The notes beneath the pieces were generated by a model. It saw nothing but the letters and a program-made list of their open reading frames with translations. It was not told the DNA's origin and made no database searches. Positions 10,685 through 18,652 of a stretch of 64,000 bases of DNA are shown here, piece by piece; positions within the stretch are counted from its first letter, which is position 1; every line of letters begins with the position of its first letter. Position numbers and translations under genes: made by a program. Source of the DNA: Roseovarius autotrophicus (lineage in GTDB: Bacteria; Pseudomonadota; Alphaproteobacteria; Rhodobacterales; Rhodobacteraceae). The stretch lies in NCBI RefSeq assembly GCF_018069895.1, contig NZ_JAGQDH010000001.1, forward strand, positions 186,001 through 250,000. The letters are read 5' to 3'.

Positions 10685-11644
10685 ATGAACATCACCCTGC
10701 GACAGTTGATCTATTTCCGATCGCTCGCCCGCCATCGAAATTTCGGGCGGGCGGCGGAGGCGCTGCATATCTCGCAGCCTGCGCTTTCGGTCCAGATACG
10801 CGAGTTTGAGGCAACGCTTGGCGCTTCGGTGGTAGAGCGGCGTGCGCGCGACATCGCGCTCACGCCCTTTGGCCGCCGGGTTCTTGCCCATGCCAACCGG
10901 GTGCTGGCGGAAATGCAGGCGCTTGAGGAAACCGCGCGTTGGCGCGGCGGGCTGGCGGGGGAACTCTCGCTCGGGATCATCCCGACCATCGCGCCCTATA
11001 TCCTGCCCGGCGCGCTGGCGCGCCTGCGCTCGCGCGACATCTCGCTTGATGTGCGGGTGCGCGAGGCGCGCACCGAAGATCTGGCGAGCGATCTGCGCGC
11101 GGGCCGCATCGACGTGGCGCTCATGGCGCTGCCCTTGCCCTGCGAGGGGCTGGAGGCGGTGGCGCTGTTCGAGGACCGGTTCCTTCTGGCGGGTAGCGCC
11201 GCGCGGCTTGCAGCGCTTGGCGATTCGCTGGATGCGCTCGATCCCAAGGCCCTTGGCCAAAGCCCGATCCTGCTGCTTGAAGATGGGCATTGCCTGACCG
11301 ATCAGGCGCTGGAGGTTTGCGGGCGCGCCAGGGGACATGCGCAGATCGACACCGGGGCGTCATCGCTCGGCACGCTCTCGCGGCTTGTCGCCGCGGGCTT
11401 TGGCCTTACCCTCATTCCCGAAATGGCGGCGGCGACCGAGGCACGGGCGGCACCGGGGCTGGAGTTGCGCCGCTTTGCCGCGCCTGAGCCCGCACGCCGC
11501 ATCGCGCTGGTGCGTCGCGCGGGAGCGGGGCCTGCGCAATGGTTCGACGATCTGGCCGAGATCCTGCGCGCGGCGGGCGAAGCCGCAACAAAAACGGCCC
11601 GCGACGTCAACGCCGCGAGCCGCCGAACACCGGGACACTCGTGA
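10685..11644 (+). CDS. oxyR: OxyR-type LysR regulator with both redox cysteines
   Basis: A 319-residue LysR-family activator. The N-terminal winged HTH is LTLRQL-like (MNITLRQLIYFRSLARHRNF, then ALHISQPALSVQIREFE). The effector domain contains GHCLTDQALEVC, with Cys203 and Cys212. This matches the Cys-X8-Cys pair of E. coli OxyR (GHCLRDQAMGFC), which forms a disulfide in response to H2O2. I chose ATG 10685 because the in-frame upstream extension lies inside the GafA-like gene. No catalase or peroxidase gene is adjacent. It is 41 nt downstream of the GafA-like gene on the same strand, so read-through is possible. Confidence 0.88.
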   Translation: MNITLRQLIYFRSLARHRNFGRAAEALHISQPALSVQIREFEATLGASVVERRARDIALTPFGRRVLAHANRVLAEMQALEETARWRGGLAGELSLGIIPTIAPYILPGALARLRSRDISLDVRVREARTEDLASDLRAGRIDVALMALPLPCEGLEAVALFEDRFLLAGSAARLAALGDSLDALDPKALGQSPILLLEDGHCLTDQALEVCGRARGHAQIDTGASSLGTLSRLVAAGFGLTLIPEMAAATEARAAPGLELRRFAAPEPARRIALVRRAGAGPAQWFDDLAEILRAAGEAATKTARDVNAASRRTPGHS

Positions 11645-11764
11645 CATCGGTGGCACCGTTTACACAGACGCATACCGGGCATGTGGTAACGCCTTACTGG
11701 CACTCTTCACCGCGGTCCCATATACTTTGAAAAGATTACAAATCCATTCGCGGGGAAATGAAAC

Positions 11765-12709
11765 GTGCGTGATCTCAAACTGCCCGGCGGGCGTCATCCC
11801 GAAAAGGCGCACCGTCCCGATAATGCCCAGCCCAAAAAGCCCGACTGGATCCGCGTCAAGGCCCCGACCTCGAAGGGGTATTTCGAGACCCATCGCATCA
11901 TGCGCGAGCACAAGCTGGTGACGGTCTGCGAGGAGGCGGGCTGTCCCAATGCCGGCGAATGCTGGGGGCAGGGGCACGCCACCATGATGATCATGGGCGA
12001 GATCTGCACGCGCGGCTGCACCTTCTGCAACGTGGCCACCGGCAAGCCGCAGAACCTTGATGCGTTCGAGCCGGGGCGAGTGGCCGATGCGGTGGCCAAG
12101 CTGGGGCTGAAGCATGTGGTGGTGACCAGCGTGGATCGTGACGACCTCGATGATGGCGGGGCCGAGCATTTCGCCCAGACCATCCGCGCCATCCGCCACC
12201 GCGCGCCGGGAACGACCATCGAGATCCTGACCCCCGATTTCCTGCATTGCGGCCCCGAGGCGCTGGAAGTGGTGGTGGCGGCCAAGCCGGACGTGTTCAA
12301 CCACAACCTCGAGACAGTGCCGGGGCTTTACCCCACGGTGCGCCCCGGTGCGCGCTATTTCCACAGTCTGCGCCTGTTGCAACGGGTCAAGGAACTTGAC
12401 CCGACGCTGTTCACCAAATCGGGCATCATGGTCGGGCTGGGAGAGGACCGGCAGGGCGTGCATCAGGTGATGGACGACATGCGCGCGGCGGATGTGGATT
12501 TTCTGACCATCGGTCAGTATCTGCAACCCACCCCCAAGCATCACGCGGTGGCGCGCTTCGTGCATCCGGACGAATTCGCCGCCTATGAGAAAGCGGCCTA
12601 TGGCAAGGGGTTCCTGATGGTATCGGCCACGCCGCTCACGCGGTCGTCCTATCACGCAGGCGAGGATTTCGCGCGGCTGCGGGCGGCGCGGCAGGCGAAG
12701 TTCGCCTGA
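11765..12709 (+). CDS. lipA: Lipoyl synthase
   Basis: A 314-residue radical-SAM enzyme that inserts two sulfurs into protein-bound octanoyl groups to make lipoyl cofactors. The auxiliary cluster cysteines are C55, C60 and C66 ([12 protein letters not shown]). The radical-SAM CxxxCxxC motif is C81, C85 and C88 (CTRGCTFC). The conserved C-terminal RSSYHA supplies the Ser ligand of the auxiliary cluster. The start is GTG at 11765 with GGGGAAA upstream; the ATG at 11758 runs into a stop after four codons. The 120-nt upstream gap has a TATACT (-10-like) but no good -35. Confidence 0.97.
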   Translation: MRDLKLPGGRHPEKAHRPDNAQPKKPDWIRVKAPTSKGYFETHRIMREHKLVTVCEEAGCPNAGECWGQGHATMMIMGEICTRGCTFCNVATGKPQNLDAFEPGRVADAVAKLGLKHVVVTSVDRDDLDDGGAEHFAQTIRAIRHRAPGTTIEILTPDFLHCGPEALEVVVAAKPDVFNHNLETVPGLYPTVRPGARYFHSLRLLQRVKELDPTLFTKSGIMVGLGEDRQGVHQVMDDMRAADVDFLTIGQYLQPTPKHHAVARFVHPDEFAAYEKAAYGKGFLMVSATPLTRSSYHAGEDFARLRAARQAKFA

Positions 12710-12728
12710 TATTCCCGGGGAAGGGGGC

Positions 12729-13427
12729 CTAGGCGCGGCGGCGGCGCGAGCTGCCGTCCCCGGGCTTGCTTTCGGGCGGATAGACGAGGCCGGCCGAGAT
12801 CACCAGCTTGGCCGCATCCTCGATCGACATGTCGAGTTCGATCACGTCCTCTCGGGGAAAGAACAGCAGAAAGCCGGAGGTGGGATTGGGCGTAGTCGGC
12901 ACGAACACACTCAGAAGTTCGCTGGCGGTCTGCGCCTTGGCGTTGATCTCGCCGCGCGCTTCGGTCGAGATGAAGCCGATGGCCCAGACGTCCTTGCGCG
13001 GATACTGCACCAGACACGCCTTTTCGAAACTGCGCTCGGACTGGGCAAAGACCGTTTCGGCGATCTGTTTCACGCCCGAATAGACCGAGCGCACCACGGG
13101 CATTCGATTCACCAGCGACTCGGCGAAGCCGATCAGCGAGCGCCCGATCAACCCCTTGGCGATCCAGCCCACCACGATCGTGAAGATCAGGAAGATGATG
13201 ACACCGATACCGCGCAGGTTGATGCCGATATATTGCCCGGGCTGGTAATTCGCCGGAATGAGAGGCAAGACCATCCCGTCAACCCAGCCTGCTACCGTCC
13301 AGATCAGCCAGAGCGTGAGGGCGACGGGGGCGATCACCACGATGCCGGTCAGAAAGCTGGAGCGCAGGCCCGCCAGGCGCTTGTGTTTCTTCGGCTCGTG
13401 GGGCAATTCGTCGAAAGGCGTGTTCAT
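12729..13427 (-). CDS. DUF502 family membrane protein
   Basis: A 232-residue inner-membrane protein of the DUF502 family. Two transmembrane segments span about residues 25-50 (FLTGIVVIAPVALTLWLIW) and 72-92 (GIGVIIFLIFTIVVGWIA). A conserved soluble domain follows (NRMPVVRSVYSGVKQI, PTTPNPTSGFLLFFPREDV). The C-terminal tail is basic (SSRRRRA). Function unknown. It faces lipA convergently with a 19-nt gap. Confidence 0.85.
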   Translation of the reverse strand: MNTPFDELPHEPKKHKRLAGLRSSFLTGIVVIAPVALTLWLIWTVAGWVDGMVLPLIPANYQPGQYIGINLRGIGVIIFLIFTIVVGWIAKGLIGRSLIGFAESLVNRMPVVRSVYSGVKQIAETVFAQSERSFEKACLVQYPRKDVWAIGFISTEARGEINAKAQTASELLSVFVPTTPNPTSGFLLFFPREDVIELDMSIEDAAKLVISAGLVYPPESKPGDGSSRRRRA

Positions 13428-13525
13428 CGGAAATCCATCGCTCGGCCACGCTGCTATCTAGGCATCGCGCGTGGGCGCCACAATGGCCGATTTTCAGGCA
13501 GCGACTCTGGGCAGTGACATTGGGG

Positions 13526-13554
13526 TTGCACCTGCGCACTGCCACGGATATACG
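13526..13554 (+). promoter_or_regulatory. Sigma-70 promoter for rpsB-tsf
   Basis: TTGCAC (13526-13531), 17-nt spacer, TATACG (13549-13554). It predicts a leader of about 115 nt before rpsB. The leader may fold (CCGCCGGGGGAGACATCCCCG region), but I recognise no known ribosomal-protein leader motif. Confidence 0.6.
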
Positions 13555-13675
13555 CGCGACACTGTAAATCCGCAGGCATGGGCGGGCCGCCGGGGGAGAC
13601 ATCCCCGACTGTCCACCGGTTGAAGCGATCGCTTCTCTTCCCGTGCCAAGGCGCAAACCGGAAAAGGAAACGACA

Positions 13676-14452
13676 ATGGCTCTTCCCGAGTTCAATCTGC
13701 GTCAGCTTCTGGAAGCTGGCGTTCACTTTGGCCACCAGACGCAGCGCTGGAACCCCCGCATGGGCGAGTTCATCTATGGCGCGCGCAACGGCATCCACAT
13801 CATCGACCTGACGCAGACCGTGCCGATGCTCGATGTGGCACTGAACGTGATCCGTGAGACCGTCGCCAAGGGCGGGCGTGTGCTGTTTGTCGGCACCAAG
13901 CGTCAGGCGGCGCAACCAGTCGCCGAAGCCGCCGAGAAATGCGCGCAGTATTACATGAACCATCGGTGGCTGGGCGGCACGCTCACCAACTGGAAAACCG
14001 TGTCACAATCGATCCAGCGCCTGCGCGAGATCGACGAGGCGCTGGCAAGCGGCGCAGAGGGGCTGACCAAGAAAGAGCGTCTTGGCATCGAACGCGATCA
14101 GTCGAAACTTCAGGCCAGCCTCGGCGGTATCCGCGAGATGGGTGGCGTGCCCGACCTGTTGTTCGTGATCGACGTCAAGAAAGAGGCGCTGGCCATAGCC
14201 GAAGCCAACAAGCTTGGCATCCCGGTCGTGGCCGTGGTCGATACCAACTGCTCGCCCGCGGGTGTGGATTACATCATCCCCGGCAACGATGACGCCGCGC
14301 GCGCCATCGCGCTTTACTGCGATCTCGTGAGCCGCGCCGCCCTCGACGGCATGTCGGCGCAGCTTGGTGCCGCCGGCGTCGATCTTGGCGCGCTGGAAGA
14401 TGCGCCGGTCGAGGAGGTGCTCGCCGAAGTGACCGAGCCGGCCGAAGGCTGA
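13676..14452 (+). CDS. rpsB: 30S ribosomal protein S2
   Basis: The 258-residue S2 protein of the small ribosomal subunit. The family signatures are present: [32 protein letters not shown], and [12 protein letters not shown] followed by [14 protein letters not shown]. Start chosen at ATG 13676 ([10 protein letters not shown]), preceded by GGAAAAGGAAA. The 33-nt upstream extension is not S2-like. tsf follows 73 nt later, the classic rpsB-tsf arrangement. Confidence 0.98.
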   Translation: MALPEFNLRQLLEAGVHFGHQTQRWNPRMGEFIYGARNGIHIIDLTQTVPMLDVALNVIRETVAKGGRVLFVGTKRQAAQPVAEAAEKCAQYYMNHRWLGGTLTNWKTVSQSIQRLREIDEALASGAEGLTKKERLGIERDQSKLQASLGGIREMGGVPDLLFVIDVKKEALAIAEANKLGIPVVAVVDTNCSPAGVDYIIPGNDDAARAIALYCDLVSRAALDGMSAQLGAAGVDLGALEDAPVEEVLAEVTEPAEG

Positions 14453-14525
14453 TCCGTCACGAAACCGTCACGGGGGCAGGGCTATCCCGCCCCCTGAGAC
14501 CCGCAAGACTTTGAGGAGATCCCAG

Positions 14526-15398
14526 ATGGCGATCACTGCTGCAATGGTGAAGGAACTGCGCGAGACCACGGGCGCAGGCATGATGGACGCGAAAAAGGCG
14601 CTGACCGAGACGGACGGCGACATGGAAGCAGCCGTGGACTGGCTGCGCACCAAGGGCCTGGCCAAGGCCGCCAAGAAATCCGGTCGGACCGCCGCCGAGG
14701 GCCTTGTCGCCGTGCGCGTCGAAGGTGGCGTGGGCGTGGCGGTCGAGATCAACTCCGAGACCGATTTCGTCGCCAAGAATGTCGAATTCCAGACGATGGT
14801 GGCCGATGTCGCCAAGGTCGCGACCGGCGTGACCGACCTTGAGGCGCTCAAGGCGGCCGAGGTCGACGGCAAACCGGTCGCGGACCTGATCACCGACAAG
14901 ATCGCCAAGATCGGCGAGAACATGTCCTTGCGCCGCATGGCGCGGGTCGAGGGCAAGGGTGTCGTGTCCTATGTGCACAATGCCGCCGCCGGGGGCATGG
15001 GCAAGATCGGTGTTCTGGTGGCGTTTGACGGCGATGAGGGCTTTGCCCGTCAGGTCGCCATGCACATCGCCGCATCGAACCCCGCCGCCCTCGACGAGGC
15101 CGCGCTCGATCCGGCGCTGGTCGAGAAGGAACGCCAGGTTCAGATCGACATCGCCCGCGAATCGGGCAAGCCCGAGGCGGTGATCGAAAAGATGATCGTG
15201 GGCCGCATGAAGAAGTTCATGGCCGATTCGACCCTGCTTGGGCAGGCTTTCGTGATGAACCCAGACCTGACCGTTGAGGCCGCCGCCAGGGACGCAGGCA
15301 CTGCCATCACCGCCTTCGTGCGTCTTGAAGTGGGCGAGGGTATCGAGAAGAAGCAGGAAGATTTCGCTGCCGAGGTGGCCAAGGTCGCCCAGGGCTGA
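14526..15398 (+). CDS. tsf: Elongation factor Ts
   Basis: The 290-residue guanine-nucleotide exchange factor for EF-Tu. The N-terminal UBA-like domain reads [20 protein letters not shown]. The core contains the EF-Tu contact motif [10 protein letters not shown] (about residues 76-85) and the HIAASNP stretch. Start at ATG 14526 follows GAGGAGA. A strong terminator lies 21 nt after the stop, so rpsB-tsf is a closed two-gene unit. Confidence 0.98.
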   Translation: MAITAAMVKELRETTGAGMMDAKKALTETDGDMEAAVDWLRTKGLAKAAKKSGRTAAEGLVAVRVEGGVGVAVEINSETDFVAKNVEFQTMVADVAKVATGVTDLEALKAAEVDGKPVADLITDKIAKIGENMSLRRMARVEGKGVVSYVHNAAAGGMGKIGVLVAFDGDEGFARQVAMHIAASNPAALDEAALDPALVEKERQVQIDIARESGKPEAVIEKMIVGRMKKFMADSTLLGQAFVMNPDLTVEAAARDAGTAITAFVRLEVGEGIEKKQEDFAAEVAKVAQG

Positions 15399-15419
15399 TC
15401 TTTTCGGAACGTCACACGG

Positions 15420-15447
15420 AAAAGCCCCCGGCGACGGGGGCTTTTTT
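15420..15447 (+). terminator. Rho-independent terminator of rpsB-tsf
   Basis: A perfect 10-bp stem, AAAAGCCCCC with GGGGGCTTTT, has a 6-nt loop and a run of six T's. A second 9-bp GC-rich hairpin (GCGGTGCGC arms, 15467-15493) follows without a T-tract. Confidence 0.92.
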
Positions 15448-15763
15448 GTGCGCGCCCGAGAAAGGCGCGGTGCGCCCACTACGAGCGCACCGCCTGAACC
15501 GGTCGCAAATGGGGATGAAACGACGACGGTCAGTCTAACGCCGGCTGCCCTTCTCGACGAATAGAGAATGACAACCGGCACCCGGCGAACCGGGAGGATA
15601 CACCCCTCGGAAACAATCGAGTTGGGGGCATCCCTGATGTTCCAAGCTTAAAAGCCACCACTCACGGAACATCACAACAATGCGATTTTACGCAGCGTAA
15701 GGAAAGTCAGGATTCCCTTACCGGGCCGCGCCCTGTTGCCCCGGCGTCGGCGGTAGCCGGCTT
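15448..15763. other. Gene-free stretch between tsf and luxR
   Basis: Together with the terminator this is the longest gap in the window (365 nt). It holds a GC-rich hairpin at 15467-15493 and a small CCCGG/CCGGG dyad near 15580. The short open frames here have no convincing start, ribosome site or codon pattern. No tRNA or known small RNA was recognised. Both flanking genes end into it. Confidence 0.5.
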
Positions 15764-16519
15764 TCAGCGATCAACGACAAAAATCTGGTTCTGGAACGCG
15801 GCCTTGAGCACCGCCTGCGCTGTGGTTTCGACTGAAAGCGCATGACGGGCAAGGCGCAGGTGCTTCTCCACCGTGGCGGGTGTGAGCCCCATGAGAATCG
15901 CGATGTCCTGCACCGTCTTGCCATCGCCGACCCAACCCAGAACCTCACGCTGTCGATCGGTCAAGGCGCGTGTTGACGAATCGTAGGGCAGGGAGAGGAT
16001 GCAGCGATGCGCGATGCAATTGAGCGCAAGGATGTCGTTCCCGTGCTCTTGCCAGAGAAAATCGACCTCGGCCTGGCTCATCCCCGGGCGAGCGGTCAGC
16101 GCGATTGCCGCCTTCATGCGCGGATGCAGCGATTTGAAACTGATGGAATAGCCAGCCATGACATTGTGCTTGCGGTTGAACTCGACCACGGCGCGCTCTT
16201 GCGGGGTGAAATCATTCGCGGCGAGGCGCGTCTCCAGAAGCGACCATGAGCAGGCACCGTCATTCTCCAGCGACCAGCGCACCATCGGGGCGTGGAAATA
16301 CAGGCCACCATTAACAAACCCTTCGATATAGGCGGGGGAGTGATTGGTCAGAACGATGAAGTCGTCAGGATTGCCAAGCGATGTCGCGGTGCGGAACTGC
16401 GTGCAGCCATAGATCAGCCGGTCAAACCCGTAGTCGGCCATGCAGCGGGTGTGGATGTCCCACAGCTCTTCCATCGTCGTGGCATCCAGAAGCCGGATGA
16501 CAGCCGCCGTGTCGATCAT
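15764..16519 (-). CDS. LuxR-family regulator with autoinducer-binding-like domain (LuxR solo)
   Basis: A 251-residue regulator. The N-terminal autoinducer-binding-like domain covers about residues 15-170. The C-terminal LuxR HTH (residues about 185-245) contains LTDRQREVL, GDGKTVQDIA and TVEKHLRLA. Aligning on TraR/LuxR ligand residues, Trp57 is Tyr64, Tyr61 is Phe68, Asp70 is Ala77, Pro71 is Pro78 and Trp85 is Trp92. The Asp that binds the AHL amide is therefore missing. No luxI synthase lies in the window, so it is a solo regulator that may sense something other than a standard AHL. Its ATG overlaps the aroQ stop (ATGA). Confidence 0.88.
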   Translation of the reverse strand: MIDTAAVIRLLDATTMEELWDIHTRCMADYGFDRLIYGCTQFRTATSLGNPDDFIVLTNHSPAYIEGFVNGGLYFHAPMVRWSLENDGACSWSLLETRLAANDFTPQERAVVEFNRKHNVMAGYSISFKSLHPRMKAAIALTARPGMSQAEVDFLWQEHGNDILALNCIAHRCILSLPYDSSTRALTDRQREVLGWVGDGKTVQDIAILMGLTPATVEKHLRLARHALSVETTAQAVLKAAFQNQIFVVDR

Positions 16520-16959
16520 TCCGTGCGCTCCAGATGGCCGCGCATCGCATCTATGGCCAGGATATAACCCTGCGCGCCGAACCCGCAGATCACCCCGAGC
16601 GCGACTTTTGCGATAAAGGATCTGTGGCGAAAGCTCTCGCGCGCGTGGACATTCGAGAGGTGCAGTTCGATCGTCGGCACCTCGGCCGAACTGATCGCGT
16701 CCATCAGGGCAACCGAGCTGTGCGTATACGCTCCCGCATTGAGAATGATCCCGCCATGCAGCCCGCGCGCCGCATGGATTGCCTCGATCAGCGCGCCCTC
16801 ATGGTTGCTCTGCTCAAATTCAAGGCTCAGGCCGTGGGTGCTCGCATGGGCACGGCACATTGCCTCGATATCGGCCAGCGTGGTTCGGCCATAGACTTCG
16901 GGCTGGCGTGTGCCAAGCAGGTTCAGATTGGGGCCGTTCAGGATCAGAATGGATGGCAT
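16516..16959 (-). CDS. aroQ: 3-dehydroquinate dehydratase, type II
   Basis: A 147-residue shikimate-pathway enzyme. The type II signatures are present: ILNGPNLNLLG at the N-terminus, the flexible loop Tyr/Arg in EVYGRTT, NAGAYTHSS, and ELHLSNVHARESFRHRS with the catalytic His. Normal length. It is the first gene of an overlapping pair with the LuxR solo, an unusual partner for a housekeeping enzyme. In many Proteobacteria aroQ instead precedes accB. Confidence 0.96.
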   Translation of the reverse strand: MPSILILNGPNLNLLGTRQPEVYGRTTLADIEAMCRAHASTHGLSLEFEQSNHEGALIEAIHAARGLHGGIILNAGAYTHSSVALMDAISSAEVPTIELHLSNVHARESFRHRSFIAKVALGVICGFGAQGYILAIDAMRGHLERTE

Positions 16960-17046
16960 GCGGAACTCTCCCTGTGCATCCGGGATAAACCTCTTGGTCC
17001 ACCTATGTCGAGAGGAAGGAACGATTATTGCGCTGGAACTGCCGAT

Positions 17047-17066
17047 ATTGAACTCAACCGTTCAAT
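17047..17066. promoter_or_regulatory. 20-bp dyad (ATTGAAC-N6-GTTCAAT) downstream of the aroQ-luxR promoter
   Basis: Perfect 7-bp arms, 88-107 nt upstream of aroQ. Relative to the predicted start near 17081 it occupies about +15 to +35, a repressor or autoregulator position. It does not match the canonical lux box. Confidence 0.5.
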
Positions 17067-17087
17067 TGCTTGATTTCATGTTTTTAA

Positions 17088-17115
17088 TTTGTATCTTTTC
17101 CAGCCGTTCCGTCAA
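17088..17115 (-). promoter_or_regulatory. Candidate sigma-70 promoter for aroQ-luxR
   Basis: On the minus strand TTGACG (17110-17115), 16-nt spacer, TACAAA (17088-17093). It lies in an unusually AT-rich 203-nt gap and predicts a leader of about 120 nt. Confidence 0.5.
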
Positions 17116-17125
17116 ATTCTTTTTA

Positions 17126-17141
17126 CATAATACATATTATG
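17126..17141. promoter_or_regulatory. 16-bp dyad (CATAAT-N4-ATTATG) just upstream of the -35 box
   Basis: Perfect 6-bp arms, centred about 50 nt upstream of the predicted transcription start. That is where activators commonly bind. The binding protein is unknown. Confidence 0.45.
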
Positions 17142-17162
17142 CGATTCCTCAAACCATACGCC

Positions 17163-18566
17163 CTAGCGATAGCTCCGGTTTGTCACCACCTGCATCCGTT
17201 GATCCGGACACGTATAATGCGCGCTTATCGGATCGCGGCATGGTGCCTTGATCACCCGCAGCCCGAGCCAGAGCCCTAACACCGAGAAAATGGCCCCGCC
17301 GACCGCCTGTCCGACAAGCACACCCTCTGCCCCCCAGATCATCCCGAAGCCAACCGCAAACGGCCAGGTGCCAAGCGTGTGACGCCCCCAGTTGACCAAC
17401 GTCGAATAACCCGGATGCCCGAGATTGTTGAACGCCGCGTTCGCCACGAAGATAGCGCCGTTGAAGATCATCGCAAGCGCCAGCGGCCCCATGAAAAGAT
17501 AGAGCAAATCCCGCATCTTGCCACTTGCATCGAAGAGATCGGCCACGGGTTCTCGCAGCACGAACAGCAGTGCCGACACACCCAGCACATAGATCGTCAA
17601 AAAGCGCAGCCCCTCATGGAACGTACCCAGAACCCGGTCCATGCGCCCTGCCCCGAAATTCTGGGCAAAGATCGGCCCAAGCGCTCCCGACAGCGCCAGG
17701 ATCACCGCCGAGACAAACGGCACCAGCCGGTTGATCACAGCCATGCCCGCCACCGCGTCCGAGCCGTGGCGCGCCATCTCGCGGGTGATGATCGCCGCAC
17801 CCACGGGTGTCGCCACCGCGCCCAGCATCGCCGGCAGTGCGATGACAAGCGCGTCGCGCAGGTCGCGGCGCAGGCATTTCGCGTCCGGCCAGCAGAACGC
17901 GCGATGTCGGCTTTGCGCCAACCAGAGCGCCAGCACCGCCGTGGCCAGACGTGCCAGCACGGTCGCGATCGCTGCCCCGTCCAGCCCCAGCCCGAGCGCG
18001 AAGATCAGGATCGGATCGGCGATGCCATTGACCGCCGCGCCCAAAAGCGCCGGCACCATGGCGTCGCGTGCGTCGCCATGGGCGCGCAGCACCGCCACCG
18101 CCACCATCGACAGACCCGACAGCGCCGTGGTCGGCAGGATGATCCACAGATAGCGCGCGGCCAGTTCGGCCACCTGCCCCTCGGCCCCGACAAGCCCCAG
18201 AAGAAACTCGATATTCGCAAGCGTTACCAGCGGCACGAGAGCCCCGAAGGCCAACGCCACCACCGTCGTGCTTGCCGCGTGTTCGGCCGCCAGACGCCGG
18301 TTCCGGTTTCCCAGACCTCGCGCCACCAGTGCTCCCGCCGCAATGGACAGGCCGATATTCATCGCGCTGGCAAAGAACATTACCACTCCGGCATAGCCGG
18401 CCGCCGCCGCAAGCTCTGTCTGGCCCAGCATTGAGATGAAAAGCACGTCGATCAGATCGACCGCGAAAATGGCGGCGATACCAAGGCTGGACGTGACCGA
18501 CATGACGGTGACATGCCGGAAGAGATTGCCTTGGGTGAAGCGCGCTGTCGTTTCTGTCAGGGCCAT
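17163..18566 (-). CDS. MATE-family efflux transporter
   Basis: A 467-residue inner-membrane protein with about twelve transmembrane segments in two similar halves. It has MATE-type features, including the N-terminal VTVMSVTSSLGIAAIFAVDLIDVLFIS and GALGPIFAQNFGAGRMDRVLG in the second half. These pumps export cationic drugs or metabolites using Na+ or H+ gradients. ATG at 18566 follows GGAGAGACAC. The C-terminal 35 residues after the last helix are hydrophilic. Transported compound unknown. Confidence 0.93.
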   Translation of the reverse strand: MALTETTARFTQGNLFRHVTVMSVTSSLGIAAIFAVDLIDVLFISMLGQTELAAAAGYAGVVMFFASAMNIGLSIAAGALVARGLGNRNRRLAAEHAASTTVVALAFGALVPLVTLANIEFLLGLVGAEGQVAELAARYLWIILPTTALSGLSMVAVAVLRAHGDARDAMVPALLGAAVNGIADPILIFALGLGLDGAAIATVLARLATAVLALWLAQSRHRAFCWPDAKCLRRDLRDALVIALPAMLGAVATPVGAAIITREMARHGSDAVAGMAVINRLVPFVSAVILALSGALGPIFAQNFGAGRMDRVLGTFHEGLRFLTIYVLGVSALLFVLREPVADLFDASGKMRDLLYLFMGPLALAMIFNGAIFVANAAFNNLGHPGYSTLVNWGRHTLGTWPFAVGFGMIWGAEGVLVGQAVGGAIFSVLGLWLGLRVIKAPCRDPISAHYTCPDQRMQVVTNRSYR

Positions 18567-18652
18567 GTGTCTCTCCGATCAATGCAGAGGCAGATAGGCG
18601 GCGGCTGGGGGGCCGCCAAGACGCTCCGCGACACAGAACCTGTGCGAAAATG

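Noticed and set aside
12729-13017. Frame on the minus strand inside the DUF502 gene
   Set aside because: It is the shifted frame of DUF502, which has clear membrane helices and family motifs.
15448-15763. Small RNA or tRNA gene in the gap after tsf
   Set aside because: Hairpins occur, but no cloverleaf, promoter or second terminator could be supported.
17047-17066. Canonical lux box
   Set aside because: The 20-bp length fits but the arms (ATTGAAC) do not match ACCTGTA-type lux boxes. Called only as a dyad.
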